From: Bacillota bacterium
GTDB lineage: Bacteria > Bacillota > Clostridia > Lachnospirales > Lachnospiraceae
NCBI GenBank assembly: GCA_023436065.1
Contig: JAEZKU010000048.1
Coordinates: 1-53,283 of the forward strand
Direction: 5' to 3'
Length of the DNA stretch: 53,283 nt
The notes under the pieces were generated by a model. The model was given only the letters and a program-made list of their open reading frames with translations, was not told the DNA's origin and made no database searches. The position numbers and the translations under genes were made by a program. Positions 1 through 7,270 of this stretch are shown one piece after another. Each line of letters starts with the position of its first letter. The stretch's first letter is position 1.

Positions 1-55
1 TGGAAGTGCGGTAACGCATGCAGCTGACTGTTACTAATAGGTCGAGGGCTTGACC
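1..55 (+). rRNA. rrl: 23S ribosomal RNA, 3' end (partial)
   Basis: The first 55 bases match the conserved 3' terminus of bacterial 23S rRNA: the segment GACTGTTACTAATAGGTCGA followed by GGCTTGACC is diagnostic. The gene begins before the window. A terminator hairpin follows about 90 bases later, and no 5S rRNA sequence lies between them. Confidence 0.95.
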
Positions 56-141
56 TAATATGGTTTGTTAGAAGTAACATAAGTTACTTAAGTTTGGATG
101 ACATTTTCTTGTGTAGTGTAAAGTCAAACATTGTGATAATT

Positions 142-171
142 AACTCAAAGCAGACTTGCTTTGAGTTTTTT
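142..171 (+). terminator. rRNA operon terminator
   Basis: An 11-bp perfect stem (AACTCAAAGCA / TGCTTTGAGTT) with a 4-nt loop runs into a T tract. It is the first rho-independent terminator after the 23S gene and so probably ends the rrn transcript. Confidence 0.85.
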
Positions 172-195
172 GTTATCTTCATAGTTCATAAATAA

Positions 196-243
196 AAGTG
201 TACTGCAATCTTTCAGTAAATCGAGTCAGATTGCAATACACTT
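196..243 (-). terminator. Terminator of the Ig-like protein gene
   Basis: A 16-bp inverted repeat (196-211 with 228-243, one G-U type mismatch) lies just beyond the stop codon of the minus-strand Ig-like gene. Read on the minus strand it is followed by TTTTATTTA. It may also act as back-up for the rRNA operon. Confidence 0.65.
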
Positions 244-289
244 CTAATTTAATAAGCTATTGATAGAAGCTTCTTATTATAAAGACATC

Positions 290-1462
290 TTAAATCTCAA
301 AAATATAGATTCCGATAATCTTACCATTGATATCCCTGATCAGCATAGATTTATAATAACTATTATCATCGATGTAGGCCGTACTATCCTTATCATATGC
401 ATCCTTATAATTATTATTATAAACCTGAACTCCGTTTTCTGTTTTCATTTTACCTCGGTAAACAATGCTGTTGATATTCTCACCATTTGCATTTTTAAAG
501 CATTTGTCTCCTAGTCCGAGATATCGTTCTCCCATCACAGCATTATAATTTATACTTAATAACGATACATAATACTGATTACAGCCATGAAAGAACGCAT
601 TGACTTTATCGAATGGAACAGAGCCTTGATAGTAATCCTTCGTACACTCCTCAAATTTTTTTGTAGTTACGGCAATAATGTAAGGCTGTTCTTTGAAATT
701 CTCTAATACGCGTTTAACAAGGATTCCATTTATAGTTGTATTATCATAATCAGCAAAATCAGTACCACTTGAATCTTGAGCTAATACTTTTTCGTCACTA
801 TTCGGATCATAAATATCAACTATATCGCCTACTGACAAAACATTGTTTACGACAGTTACTTTGCAGGTCGCTTCTTTGTATCCGTTTGCTGATACTGTAA
901 TTGTGGCTTCTCCTACTTTGCGGGCAAATATATAGCCATTTTCTAATACTCTGACGACATCAATATCACTGCTCTGCCAATTTAATTCAACATTACTGTT
1001 ACTTGGGGTAGTGGTAACTTCTATTTTTTTTGCTCTATTAGTATTCATTACAAGTTCACTGTTCATGACTATTTTATTGGTTGAAGTTCCGGTATCATTG
1101 GAATTATCGGTAACAGTCTGAGTTTCACTTACTTTTTTCTCTACAACAAATACTTTGCACTTCACTTTCTTGTATCCCTTAGCTGATACAGTAATGGTAG
1201 CTTTTCCGGGATTTATACCTTTCACTAACCCAGTCTCTGATATTTCGGCAATAGTCTTATCGCTACTTTCCCATTTGAGTTTGACATTTTTTCTTATAGG
1301 TGAGGTAGATGCTATGATTTGTTCAGACATACCAACCATTATGGTAAATACTTTCTGATCTAATACAATTTTTTTAGCTGTTGCTGCCTGAACAGGAACT
1401 GCTGAGCAGAGTAAAGATAATACACACGCCAAAACTATAATTTTTCTAAATTGAATCTTCAT
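290..1462 (-). CDS. Secreted protein with two bacterial Ig-like (Big_2) domains
   Basis: The 390-residue product starts with a typical signal peptide (MKIQFRKI, a hydrophobic core, then AVPVQAA near residue 26), so it should be exported. Two Big_2 modules are visible, about residues 28-107 and 128-206. Each has the SSD/N...G.V....G.ATITVSA.GY pattern of group 2 bacterial Ig-like domains, which are common in surface and adhesion proteins. Residues about 210-390 form a further domain that I do not recognise; it is rich in Tyr and Asn and has no LPXTG or other anchor. The start is supported by GGAGG seven bases upstream. The gene stands alone, converging on the rRNA operon, with its own terminator at 196-243. 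The domain call is firm; any adhesive role is inference. Confidence 0.8.
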   Translation of the reverse strand: MKIQFRKIIVLACVLSLLCSAVPVQAATAKKIVLDQKVFTIMVGMSEQIIASTSPIRKNVKLKWESSDKTIAEISETGLVKGINPGKATITVSAKGYKKVKCKVFVVEKKVSETQTVTDNSNDTGTSTNKIVMNSELVMNTNRAKKIEVTTTPSNSNVELNWQSSDIDVVRVLENGYIFARKVGEATITVSANGYKEATCKVTVVNNVLSVGDIVDIYDPNSDEKVLAQDSSGTDFADYDNTTINGILVKRVLENFKEQPYIIAVTTKKFEECTKDYYQGSVPFDKVNAFFHGCNQYYVSLLSINYNAVMGERYLGLGDKCFKNANGENINSIVYRGKMKTENGVQVYNNNYKDAYDKDSTAYIDDNSYYKSMLIRDINGKIIGIYIFEI

Positions 1463-1765
1463 AATGATATTTCCTCCATATTTTTCGCAATTATATAGTT
1501 CATAGATAATTAAACTTATTAACCCCCTCCTTGTTATATTAATAAGTCAATACTCTTGGTATATACTACCATTAAATGTAAATGAATACAAATTAAGAAA
1601 ACCTTACAAATATTTTAAGTAAATATTACTATAATTTCCTTTATCTAATGTAACTGCTTTCCGTCTACTATGAATATTAAATCTATAACATATATGATAG
1701 AGGAATTATATAACAGTTTTAGAATACTCAAATAAAGTCAAGTATTTTATAGTTGATTTGCGCGC

Positions 1766-1795
1766 TTTACAAAACAATACTTTATACACTATAAT
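1766..1795 (+). promoter_or_regulatory. Putative sigma-A promoter for the cheW-like gene
   Basis: TTTACA (1766-1771), an 18-bp spacer and TATAAT (1790-1795) lie 70 bases before the CheW start. The remainder of the 402-base divergent gap 1463-1864 is very AT-rich, and I see no gene or clear repeat in it. Confidence 0.55.
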
Positions 1796-1864
1796 ATAAA
1801 TAGACATTTTAGGTTTTTATGAACATTATAATCGAAATGAAGTGAAAGATATGGAGGTATCAGT

Positions 1865-2344
1865 ATGGAGAAAGACATGATAGGAAGCGGGGTAGCAAAA
1901 GAAATAGAGATTTTGGAGTTCAGGGCAGGCGGAAATTCATACGGTGTAGATGTGAACGACATTAGAGAAATTCTGCCCTATCAGAATAAGTCTTTGCCTA
2001 TACCAAATGCTCATCCGAGTATAGAAGGTATTATCAAACCAAGAGATTTTCTCATTCCGATTGTTAATTTATTGCATTGTCTTAAGCTGAATGAGACAGA
2101 TGAACTTAAGACTGAGATGTTGATCGTGACCAGTATCGCGAATCTTAATATTGCATTTCATGTCGATAGCGTAAAAGGAATTCACCGAGTCATGACAACA
2201 GATTTCACCAAACCGGGCAAGAAGCTCAGCACATCTGTCAAGGGAGCAGTCATTGGTATCCTGCCGCGTGATGATAGAAAGATTGAAGTGTTGGAATTAA
2301 GAAAATTAATTAATGATATCAATCCGCAGGTCAACGTGGGTTAA
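1865..2344 (+). CDS. Orphan CheW-like chemotaxis coupling protein
   Basis: The 159-residue protein is a single CheW domain. Residues about 14-155 show the family pattern EFRAGGNSYGVDVNDIREIL, then PIPNAHPSIEGII.PRDF.IPIVNL, and a C-terminal RKIEVLELRKLI strand. CheW proteins bridge chemoreceptors and the kinase CheA at the inner face of the membrane. The usual receptor-contact arginine in the ..IEGI.N.RG.. segment appears here as KPRDF, a diverged version. No cheA, receptor or flagellar gene lies in this window, so it is an orphan copy. It could serve as a CheV/CheW-like coupling module for distant receptors. GGAGG at 1853-1857 sets the start. It lies 109 bases before the next gene, transcribed in the same direction. 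Confidence 0.85.
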   Translation: MEKDMIGSGVAKEIEILEFRAGGNSYGVDVNDIREILPYQNKSLPIPNAHPSIEGIIKPRDFLIPIVNLLHCLKLNETDELKTEMLIVTSIANLNIAFHVDSVKGIHRVMTTDFTKPGKKLSTSVKGAVIGILPRDDRKIEVLELRKLINDINPQVNVG

Positions 2345-2453
2345 GATATTCGCAGATATATCCGAAATATATATGGTCAACTAACTTTTTATACAGAATG
2401 AGTTTTGAAAGGGCTGTATATATTAATTTACGAATATACTGGACGGTGCTTGA

Positions 2454-4598
2454 ATGGCAAAATGTAAATTATGTAAAACCGATATACCTGAGGGTACAGA
2501 ATATTGCATGGACTGCCAGGATAAGAGGAATGACGACAAAGCGAAGGAATCTTATCTGGATAGTTTGTTAAATTCGGTCAAAAATACTTCTGAACCGTCT
2601 GAAATAACGGTTAGGAAAAAGAATAAAGAAAACAATAGCAGCAACCCTGTAGAAAAAGTCAAAAAAGCTTCGGAGAATAAGAAAATCTCTAAGGCGGAAG
2701 AGCCCCGAGAATCAGTGAATAATCTGGATATCGGGTTGGATGATGACGATTTGTATAGGGTTGATTTTAGTGACCTCGAGGATTTTAGTAAGTTTAACTT
2801 TGAGGATGATATACAGGATCTCGACAATGACATTGTAATCAGCGACAAAGATTTATTTGGAGCTGAGGTATTAGATCAAAAAGAATTCGATCAAAACGTA
2901 TTTGATGGGCAATCAGGAACTGAGGATGAAGATATATCTGGCAGCTCTACGACAGAACCAAGTCTAGAAGTAATTGCAGAACCGGAGAATATTGAGGAAG
3001 AAGAATATAAGGACGCGTCAGAATACGAGTCAGGAGCTGAACCCGGGGCAGAGCCGGAGTATGAGGCAGTAGCAACAGATGATGCAGGTAAGGAGAGTGT
3101 AACTGCCTTGGAAGAAGAGACAACAAAAGCTTCGGATGAACCGGCTACGGTCATGACGAAGGAAGCTATGGATAATATCATCCCTCAGGAGGTAGAGGAT
3201 TTATCCGAGGATTCCGGTTTGAATCTTGATCTGGATGAGTTATTGAACAGTCTGAATTTGCCGGAGGTTGCTACTACAGAGGAAGCACCGGAAGATATAC
3301 ATACAGAACCGGTCGAGGTTCAAAAAGAAGAAAGTGATGAGACTTCATTGGAGGACATGTTCCATAGCTTTTCCGATGAGGATGCGATTGAGGATTTGGA
3401 TCTGGCTACAGGAATGTCCGGTTTTGAGCCTGTAGAGGCTGAAGATGAGGACTTTATGAAGCTGCTCAGTCAGATATCAGAGGACGATCCTGTTTCAGAC
3501 GATCTGAGGGCGATCAGTGACATGCTGGGTGGTCCTCAAAGTGATATAAAGCATATAGATATGCCGGGTGATGTCGGAGAGGTATTTTCTGATGCGCTGA
3601 CAGCAGTTTCTTCACTAAAGGATTTGGATCAGGGCGAGGTAGATTTATTCGCTTCTGCTTCTGAGCAAGAGGAAGAAACTCCCCCAAGCAGTAAGGGCAA
3701 AGGGAAAAAAGCCAAGAAGACCATCGGAAAATCTGATAAAAAAGAAAAGGATAAGAAGGAGAAGTCCGAAGAAGGTCTGTTCCAGCGTCTGTTTGGTAAT
3801 GTTAAGAATGAAAAGACAGCAGCGAAATTTGCTGAGGAGCTGAAGCAGAAGGAAGCTGAGGAAACCGGCGGACAGGCTGATAAATCCAAGAAAGCAAAAG
3901 GAAAGAAAAAAGGTGCAGATACTGCTACGGAAGAAAAGGATGACAACGGTAGCAGAGGACAGGGAAGAGGTACTGAGGACGAAGCAGCACCTGTTGATAA
4001 GAAGGCTGAGAAAAAGAGAATAAAGGCAGAGAAAAAGAAAGCGAAGGAAGCCATCGAGGTTATCGATGAGATTGAAGAGGATCCCGGCAGAATCAATCGT
4101 CTGGGAGCAACCATTGTAATTATTATCTTTGGTGCTTTTGCAGCAATACTCATTCTTGGAACGAATATCATATCATATACCTTGAATATTCAGCATGCCT
4201 CAGATTATTTCTCTAAGCAGAAATATACGGAAGCCTATTATGAGGTTTACGGTGTTGAACTGAAGGATGAAGATCTTGAGTTGTATGAAAAGATTGCAAC
4301 TGTTATGTTTGTAAATAAACAGTTGAATTCTTACAATAATTATAGTAATATAAACCAATACCCGCAAGCGTTGGATTCTTTGTTAAAGGGTCTGAAAAGA
4401 TATGATAAATACATAGAACTCGCAACGTATCTCGGTGTGGACTCAGATCTGAACTATGTCAGGAAACAGATACTGGCAGAGCTGAACAAGAAATACAATC
4501 TGACAGAGGATGAGGCTGTTCAGATCAACAAAATCACCAATATGAAGGATTACAGCTTGGCGGTATATGATGTTGTGTTAGAAAAAATGAATAAATAA
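2454..4598 (+). CDS. Zinc-ribbon, acidic, single-TM protein of unknown function
   Basis: This 714-residue protein has three visible parts. Residues 4-21 form a small zinc ribbon (C4, C7, C18, C21). Residues about 30-545 are a low-complexity, highly acidic region rich in Glu and Asp that becomes Lys-rich in the second half (KGKGKKAKK, KAEKKRIKAEKKK). Residues about 552-575 form one transmembrane helix (ATIVIIIFGAFAAILILG), followed by a ~135-residue helical tail with TPR-like spacing (YFSKQKYTEAYYEVYG). The N-terminal 550 residues should be cytosolic and the tail external; this topology is inferred from the charge distribution. I do not recognise a named family for the whole. It lies just upstream of hisH (24-base gap) and downstream of an orphan cheW, neither of which explains it. 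Shine-Dalgarno support is weak. Confidence 0.75.
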   Translation: MAKCKLCKTDIPEGTEYCMDCQDKRNDDKAKESYLDSLLNSVKNTSEPSEITVRKKNKENNSSNPVEKVKKASENKKISKAEEPRESVNNLDIGLDDDDLYRVDFSDLEDFSKFNFEDDIQDLDNDIVISDKDLFGAEVLDQKEFDQNVFDGQSGTEDEDISGSSTTEPSLEVIAEPENIEEEEYKDASEYESGAEPGAEPEYEAVATDDAGKESVTALEEETTKASDEPATVMTKEAMDNIIPQEVEDLSEDSGLNLDLDELLNSLNLPEVATTEEAPEDIHTEPVEVQKEESDETSLEDMFHSFSDEDAIEDLDLATGMSGFEPVEAEDEDFMKLLSQISEDDPVSDDLRAISDMLGGPQSDIKHIDMPGDVGEVFSDALTAVSSLKDLDQGEVDLFASASEQEEETPPSSKGKGKKAKKTIGKSDKKEKDKKEKSEEGLFQRLFGNVKNEKTAAKFAEELKQKEAEETGGQADKSKKAKGKKKGADTATEEKDDNGSRGQGRGTEDEAAPVDKKAEKKRIKAEKKKAKEAIEVIDEIEEDPGRINRLGATIVIIIFGAFAAILILGTNIISYTLNIQHASDYFSKQKYTEAYYEVYGVELKDEDLELYEKIATVMFVNKQLNSYNNYSNINQYPQALDSLLKGLKRYDKYIELATYLGVDSDLNYVRKQILAELNKKYNLTEDEAVQINKITNMKDYSLAVYDVVLEKMNK

Positions 4599-4622
4599 AC
4601 TATAGTAAAGGAATGAGTAACC

Positions 4623-5228
4623 ATGATAGCAATCATTGATTATGATGCAGGCAATCTGAAGAGTGTGGAGAAGGCACTGCTTCAGTTGGGGGAAGATGTA
4701 GTCATTACCAGAGACAAGCAGCAATTGCTGAAGGCAGATAAGATTATCCTTCCGGGCGTTGGCCATTTCGCAGACGCCATGAGCAAGCTGCACCAGTATC
4801 AGTTGGTTGATGTGGTTAAGGAAATCATTGCAAAGAAGACTCCTTTTCTGGGGATATGTCTTGGGATGCAGATGCTTTTTGAATGCAGTGAGGAAGGTGG
4901 AGGCATAGAAGGCTTATCTATTCTGGAGGGTGAAATCCTTCGTATTCCTGACAACCCGGAAATTAAGATACCTCATATGGGGTGGAATTCTCTTACCATC
5001 AGGGAAGGAGCAAAGCTGTATCAGGGAATCCCGCAGGACTCCTATGTATACTTTGTTCATTCTTATTATCTGAAAGCAAAGAACCGCAGCGAGGTTGCTG
5101 CCACAGCCGACTATAGCACATTAATAGATGCATCCGTAGAGAAGGATAATATATTTGGCTGTCAGTTTCATCCTGAAAAATGCGGTGAAGTAGGATTAAA
5201 GATTCTTAAGAACTTTGCTAGCCTGTAG
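4623..5228 (+). CDS. hisH: Imidazole glycerol phosphate synthase, glutaminase subunit HisH
   Basis: HisH releases ammonia from glutamine and passes it to HisF for the fifth step of histidine synthesis, which also yields the purine intermediate AICAR. The 201-residue protein has the class I glutamine amidotransferase layout: IIDYDAGNLKSVEKAL at the N-terminus, the oxyanion/nucleophile segment GICLGMQ with catalytic C79, and the H183-P-E185 motif near the C-terminus that completes the triad. Length is normal for the family. hisF follows after a 42-base gap, so the two subunits of the heterodimer are probably co-transcribed. The other his genes are not in this window. An AAGGAATGAG sequence upstream supports the start at 4623. 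Confidence 0.95.
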   Translation: MIAIIDYDAGNLKSVEKALLQLGEDVVITRDKQQLLKADKIILPGVGHFADAMSKLHQYQLVDVVKEIIAKKTPFLGICLGMQMLFECSEEGGGIEGLSILEGEILRIPDNPEIKIPHMGWNSLTIREGAKLYQGIPQDSYVYFVHSYYLKAKNRSEVAATADYSTLIDASVEKDNIFGCQFHPEKCGEVGLKILKNFASL

Positions 5229-5270
5229 AAATCATACAGAAAATCAATATACTGTGATGGGAGAGAGAGT

Positions 5271-6032
5271 ATGCTGACAAAAAGAATTATTCCATGTCTG
5301 GATGTACATAATGGAAGAGTCGTAAAAGGGATTAATTTTGTTAATCTCAGAGATGCCGGAGATCCTGTAGAGGTTGGTGCTGCTTATGATAAAGCAGGGG
5401 CAGATGAATTGGTATTTCTTGATATTACGGCTTCCTCCGATGCAAGAACAATAAAGCTTGATATGGTTCGAAGAGTAGCAGAGACGGTATTTATACCCTT
5501 TACTGTCGGGGGTGGTATACGAAGCGTCGAGGATTTCAAACTAATCCTTAGGGAAGGAGCGGATAAGATTGCGGTGAATACAGCAGCAATTCTAAATCCA
5601 ACCCTGATCAGCGAGGCAGCGGATAAATTCGGATGCCAGTGTGTCGTTCTGGCAATCGATGCAAAAAGAAGACCAGACGGTTCCGGTTGGAATATCTATA
5701 AAAACGGCGGGCGTGTAGATATGGGTATAGACGCAGTCGAGTGGGCGATCAAAGCCTGTGAACTGGGCGCCGGTGAAATTCTACTGACAAGTATGGATTG
5801 TGACGGAACCAAGGATGGGTATGATCTGGAATTAACCCGAACCATTTCCGAAAATGTACCGGTTCCTGTCATTGCTTCCGGTGGTGCCGGTACAATGGAG
5901 CATTTTAATGAAGCTCTGACGACCGGAAAGGCTGACGCGGCCTTAGCAGCATCCCTGTTCCATTATAAGGAGCTTGAGATCATGGAGGTTAAGCGTTATC
6001 TGAGTGACAAGGGTATCAGCATGAGAATGTAA
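5271..6032 (+). CDS. hisF: Imidazole glycerol phosphate synthase, cyclase subunit HisF
   Basis: HisF uses ammonia from HisH to convert PRFAR into imidazole glycerol phosphate and AICAR. The 253-residue protein is a (beta/alpha)8 barrel with the expected marks: MLTKRIIPCLDVHNGRVVKG at the N-terminus with catalytic D11, the phosphate-binding GGGIRS loop, AIDAKR carrying the second catalytic Asp near residue 130, and the second phosphate site VIASGGAGT. Length is typical. It forms a two-gene unit with hisH. GGGAGAGAG just upstream acts as ribosome binding site. A hairpin at 6047-6086 separates it from ung. Confidence 0.96.
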   Translation: MLTKRIIPCLDVHNGRVVKGINFVNLRDAGDPVEVGAAYDKAGADELVFLDITASSDARTIKLDMVRRVAETVFIPFTVGGGIRSVEDFKLILREGADKIAVNTAAILNPTLISEAADKFGCQCVVLAIDAKRRPDGSGWNIYKNGGRVDMGIDAVEWAIKACELGAGEILLTSMDCDGTKDGYDLELTRTISENVPVPVIASGGAGTMEHFNEALTTGKADAALAASLFHYKELEIMEVKRYLSDKGISMRM

Positions 6033-6046
6033 GAACATTAATTATG

Positions 6047-6086
6047 AGCCGGATGGATCAGCATGATACCAGACGGCTTGATTTTT
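6047..6086 (+). terminator. Probable terminator after hisF
   Basis: AGCCG (6047-6051) pairs with CGGCT (6074-6078). TGG/CCA and ATCA/TGAT pairs inside extend the stem with small bulges, and the tail is TTGATTTTTG. It sits only 18 bases before the ung start, so it may attenuate rather than fully stop transcription. Confidence 0.45.
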
Positions 6087-6103
6087 GAAAAGAGGATAAG
6101 AAC

Positions 6104-6778
6104 ATGGGGGCAATTAACAACGATTGGATAGATGCAATCGGAAATGAATTTAAGCAGCCTTATTATGCCGAGCTGTATCGATTTATCAGGGAGGAATATA
6201 GCCATACAATCATTTATCCCAATGCGGAGGATATATTCAATGCCTTTCACTTTACTCCGCTCAGTCAGGTGAAGGTGGTCATCCTGGGACAGGATCCCTA
6301 TCACAATGAGGGACAGGCCCATGGTTTATGCTTTTCCGTGAAACCGGAGATCGATATACCGCCGTCACTGGTGAATATCTATCAGGAACTAAGGGAGGAT
6401 CTGGGCTGCTATGTTCCTAACAACGGATATCTTGAGAAATGGGCAAGGCAGGGTGTATTGCTACTGAATACCGTCCTTACGGTAAGGGCGCATCAGGCCA
6501 ATTCCCATCAGGGAAAGGGCTGGGAAAGGTTTACGGATGCGGTAATACAGGCAGTCAATGCACAGGACAGACCGATTGTATTTCTGTTATGGGGAAGACC
6601 GGCACAGATGAAGCATTCTATGCTGAATAATCCGAAGCATCTGATACTGGAAGCACCCCATCCGAGTCCGTTATCCGCTTATCGGGGTTTCTTTGGCTGC
6701 AAGCATTTCAGCAGGACCAATGAATTCCTTCAAAAGCACGGTATGACTCCGATCGATTGGCAGATTGAGAATATTTAA
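6104..6778 (+). CDS. ung: Uracil-DNA glycosylase (family 1)
   Basis: This enzyme removes uracil from DNA and starts base excision repair. The 224-residue protein has the family 1 signatures: the water-activating loop VVILGQDPYHNEGQAHG with catalytic D64, the LLLNTVLTV segment, and the minor-groove intercalation loop with H186 in HPSPLSAYRGFFGC. Length matches bacterial Ung (about 220-230). It follows hisF by 71 bases with a hairpin between them, so it may be partly independent. A consensus promoter for the next operon begins 40 bases after its stop. Confidence 0.96.
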   Translation: MGAINNDWIDAIGNEFKQPYYAELYRFIREEYSHTIIYPNAEDIFNAFHFTPLSQVKVVILGQDPYHNEGQAHGLCFSVKPEIDIPPSLVNIYQELREDLGCYVPNNGYLEKWARQGVLLLNTVLTVRAHQANSHQGKGWERFTDAVIQAVNAQDRPIVFLLWGRPAQMKHSMLNNPKHLILEAPHPSPLSAYRGFFGCKHFSRTNEFLQKHGMTPIDWQIENI

Positions 6779-6818
6779 GTTACGTTTTAGGACTTTGGAA
6801 CTGATTGTAAAAAATATC

Positions 6819-6848
6819 TTGACAGGATATTGTCTCTTTTGATATACT
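6819..6848 (+). promoter_or_regulatory. Sigma-A promoter of the ilvBN leader
   Basis: TTGACA (6819-6824), an 18-bp spacer and TATACT (6843-6848) form a near-consensus promoter directly upstream of the T-box leader of ilvB. Confidence 0.8.
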
Positions 6849-6869
6849 GAACACCAACAAAAGCATATC

Positions 6870-7200
6870 GGAAATGCAGTGACAAGGAGGAGTACACACT
6901 CACTCATAATTCAGAGAGAAGATGGCCGGTGAAAATCTTCATATGGGAAGTGTCGAAGTAGCCTTTGAGCAGTGAATTGAACAGGAGAAATCCTTAGTAG
7001 ACCTCACCGGAGTTTTCTACCGTTAAAAGGAAAGCAGTATCGATAACCTATCTGTACTTTTTCTCTGTCAGCATAAGTTTATCCGTACTGGCAGAGTGCA
7101 GAGAAAGCATATCCGGGATGACGGAGAGCTCTCTGAATTTAGGTGGTAACACGGATGCAATATTCGCCCTAAGCTAATGAATTAGCTTAGGGCTTTTTTA
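6870..7200 (+). promoter_or_regulatory. T-box leader controlling ilvBN, probable valine specifier
   Basis: T-box leaders sense uncharged tRNA and prevent termination when the amino acid is scarce. Visible parts are the stem I start CAGAGAGAAG at 6912-6921, a specifier-loop segment GAAGTAGCCTTTGAG at 6955-6969, and the conserved T-box AGGTGGTAACACGG at 7141-7154, which contains the bases that pair with the tRNA acceptor end. A strong terminator follows at 7167-7197. By alignment with other leaders the triplet after GAA (6958-6960, GTA) should be the specifier, which reads valine. That fits ilvB, since acetolactate synthase feeds valine synthesis. Identity as a T-box is firm; the specifier assignment is by eye. 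Confidence 0.9.
7167..7197 (+). terminator. T-box regulated terminator before ilvB
   Basis: A perfect 12-bp stem (CCCTAAGCTAAT / ATTAGCTTAGGG) with a minimal loop is followed by CTTTTTTATT. Placed right after the T-box sequence, it is the terminator arm of the leader. Confidence 0.9.
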
Positions 7201-7270
7201 TTACCTGTTTTTCTGTCCGATATGATGAATTTCTTTTGTAATTAAAAAAATTAATAAGGAGGAGTAAAGG

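Noticed and set aside
1459..1503. A 14-codon minus-strand frame whose stop overlaps the start of the Ig-like gene (ATGA)
   Set aside because: The nearest GGAGG-like sequence is about 19 bases from its ATG, too far for efficient initiation, so it is probably chance.
3629..4171. Long antisense frame inside the 714-residue protein gene
   Set aside because: It arises from the Glu/Lys-rich codons of the plus-strand gene; its product is Ser/Phe-rich low complexity and has no ribosome site.
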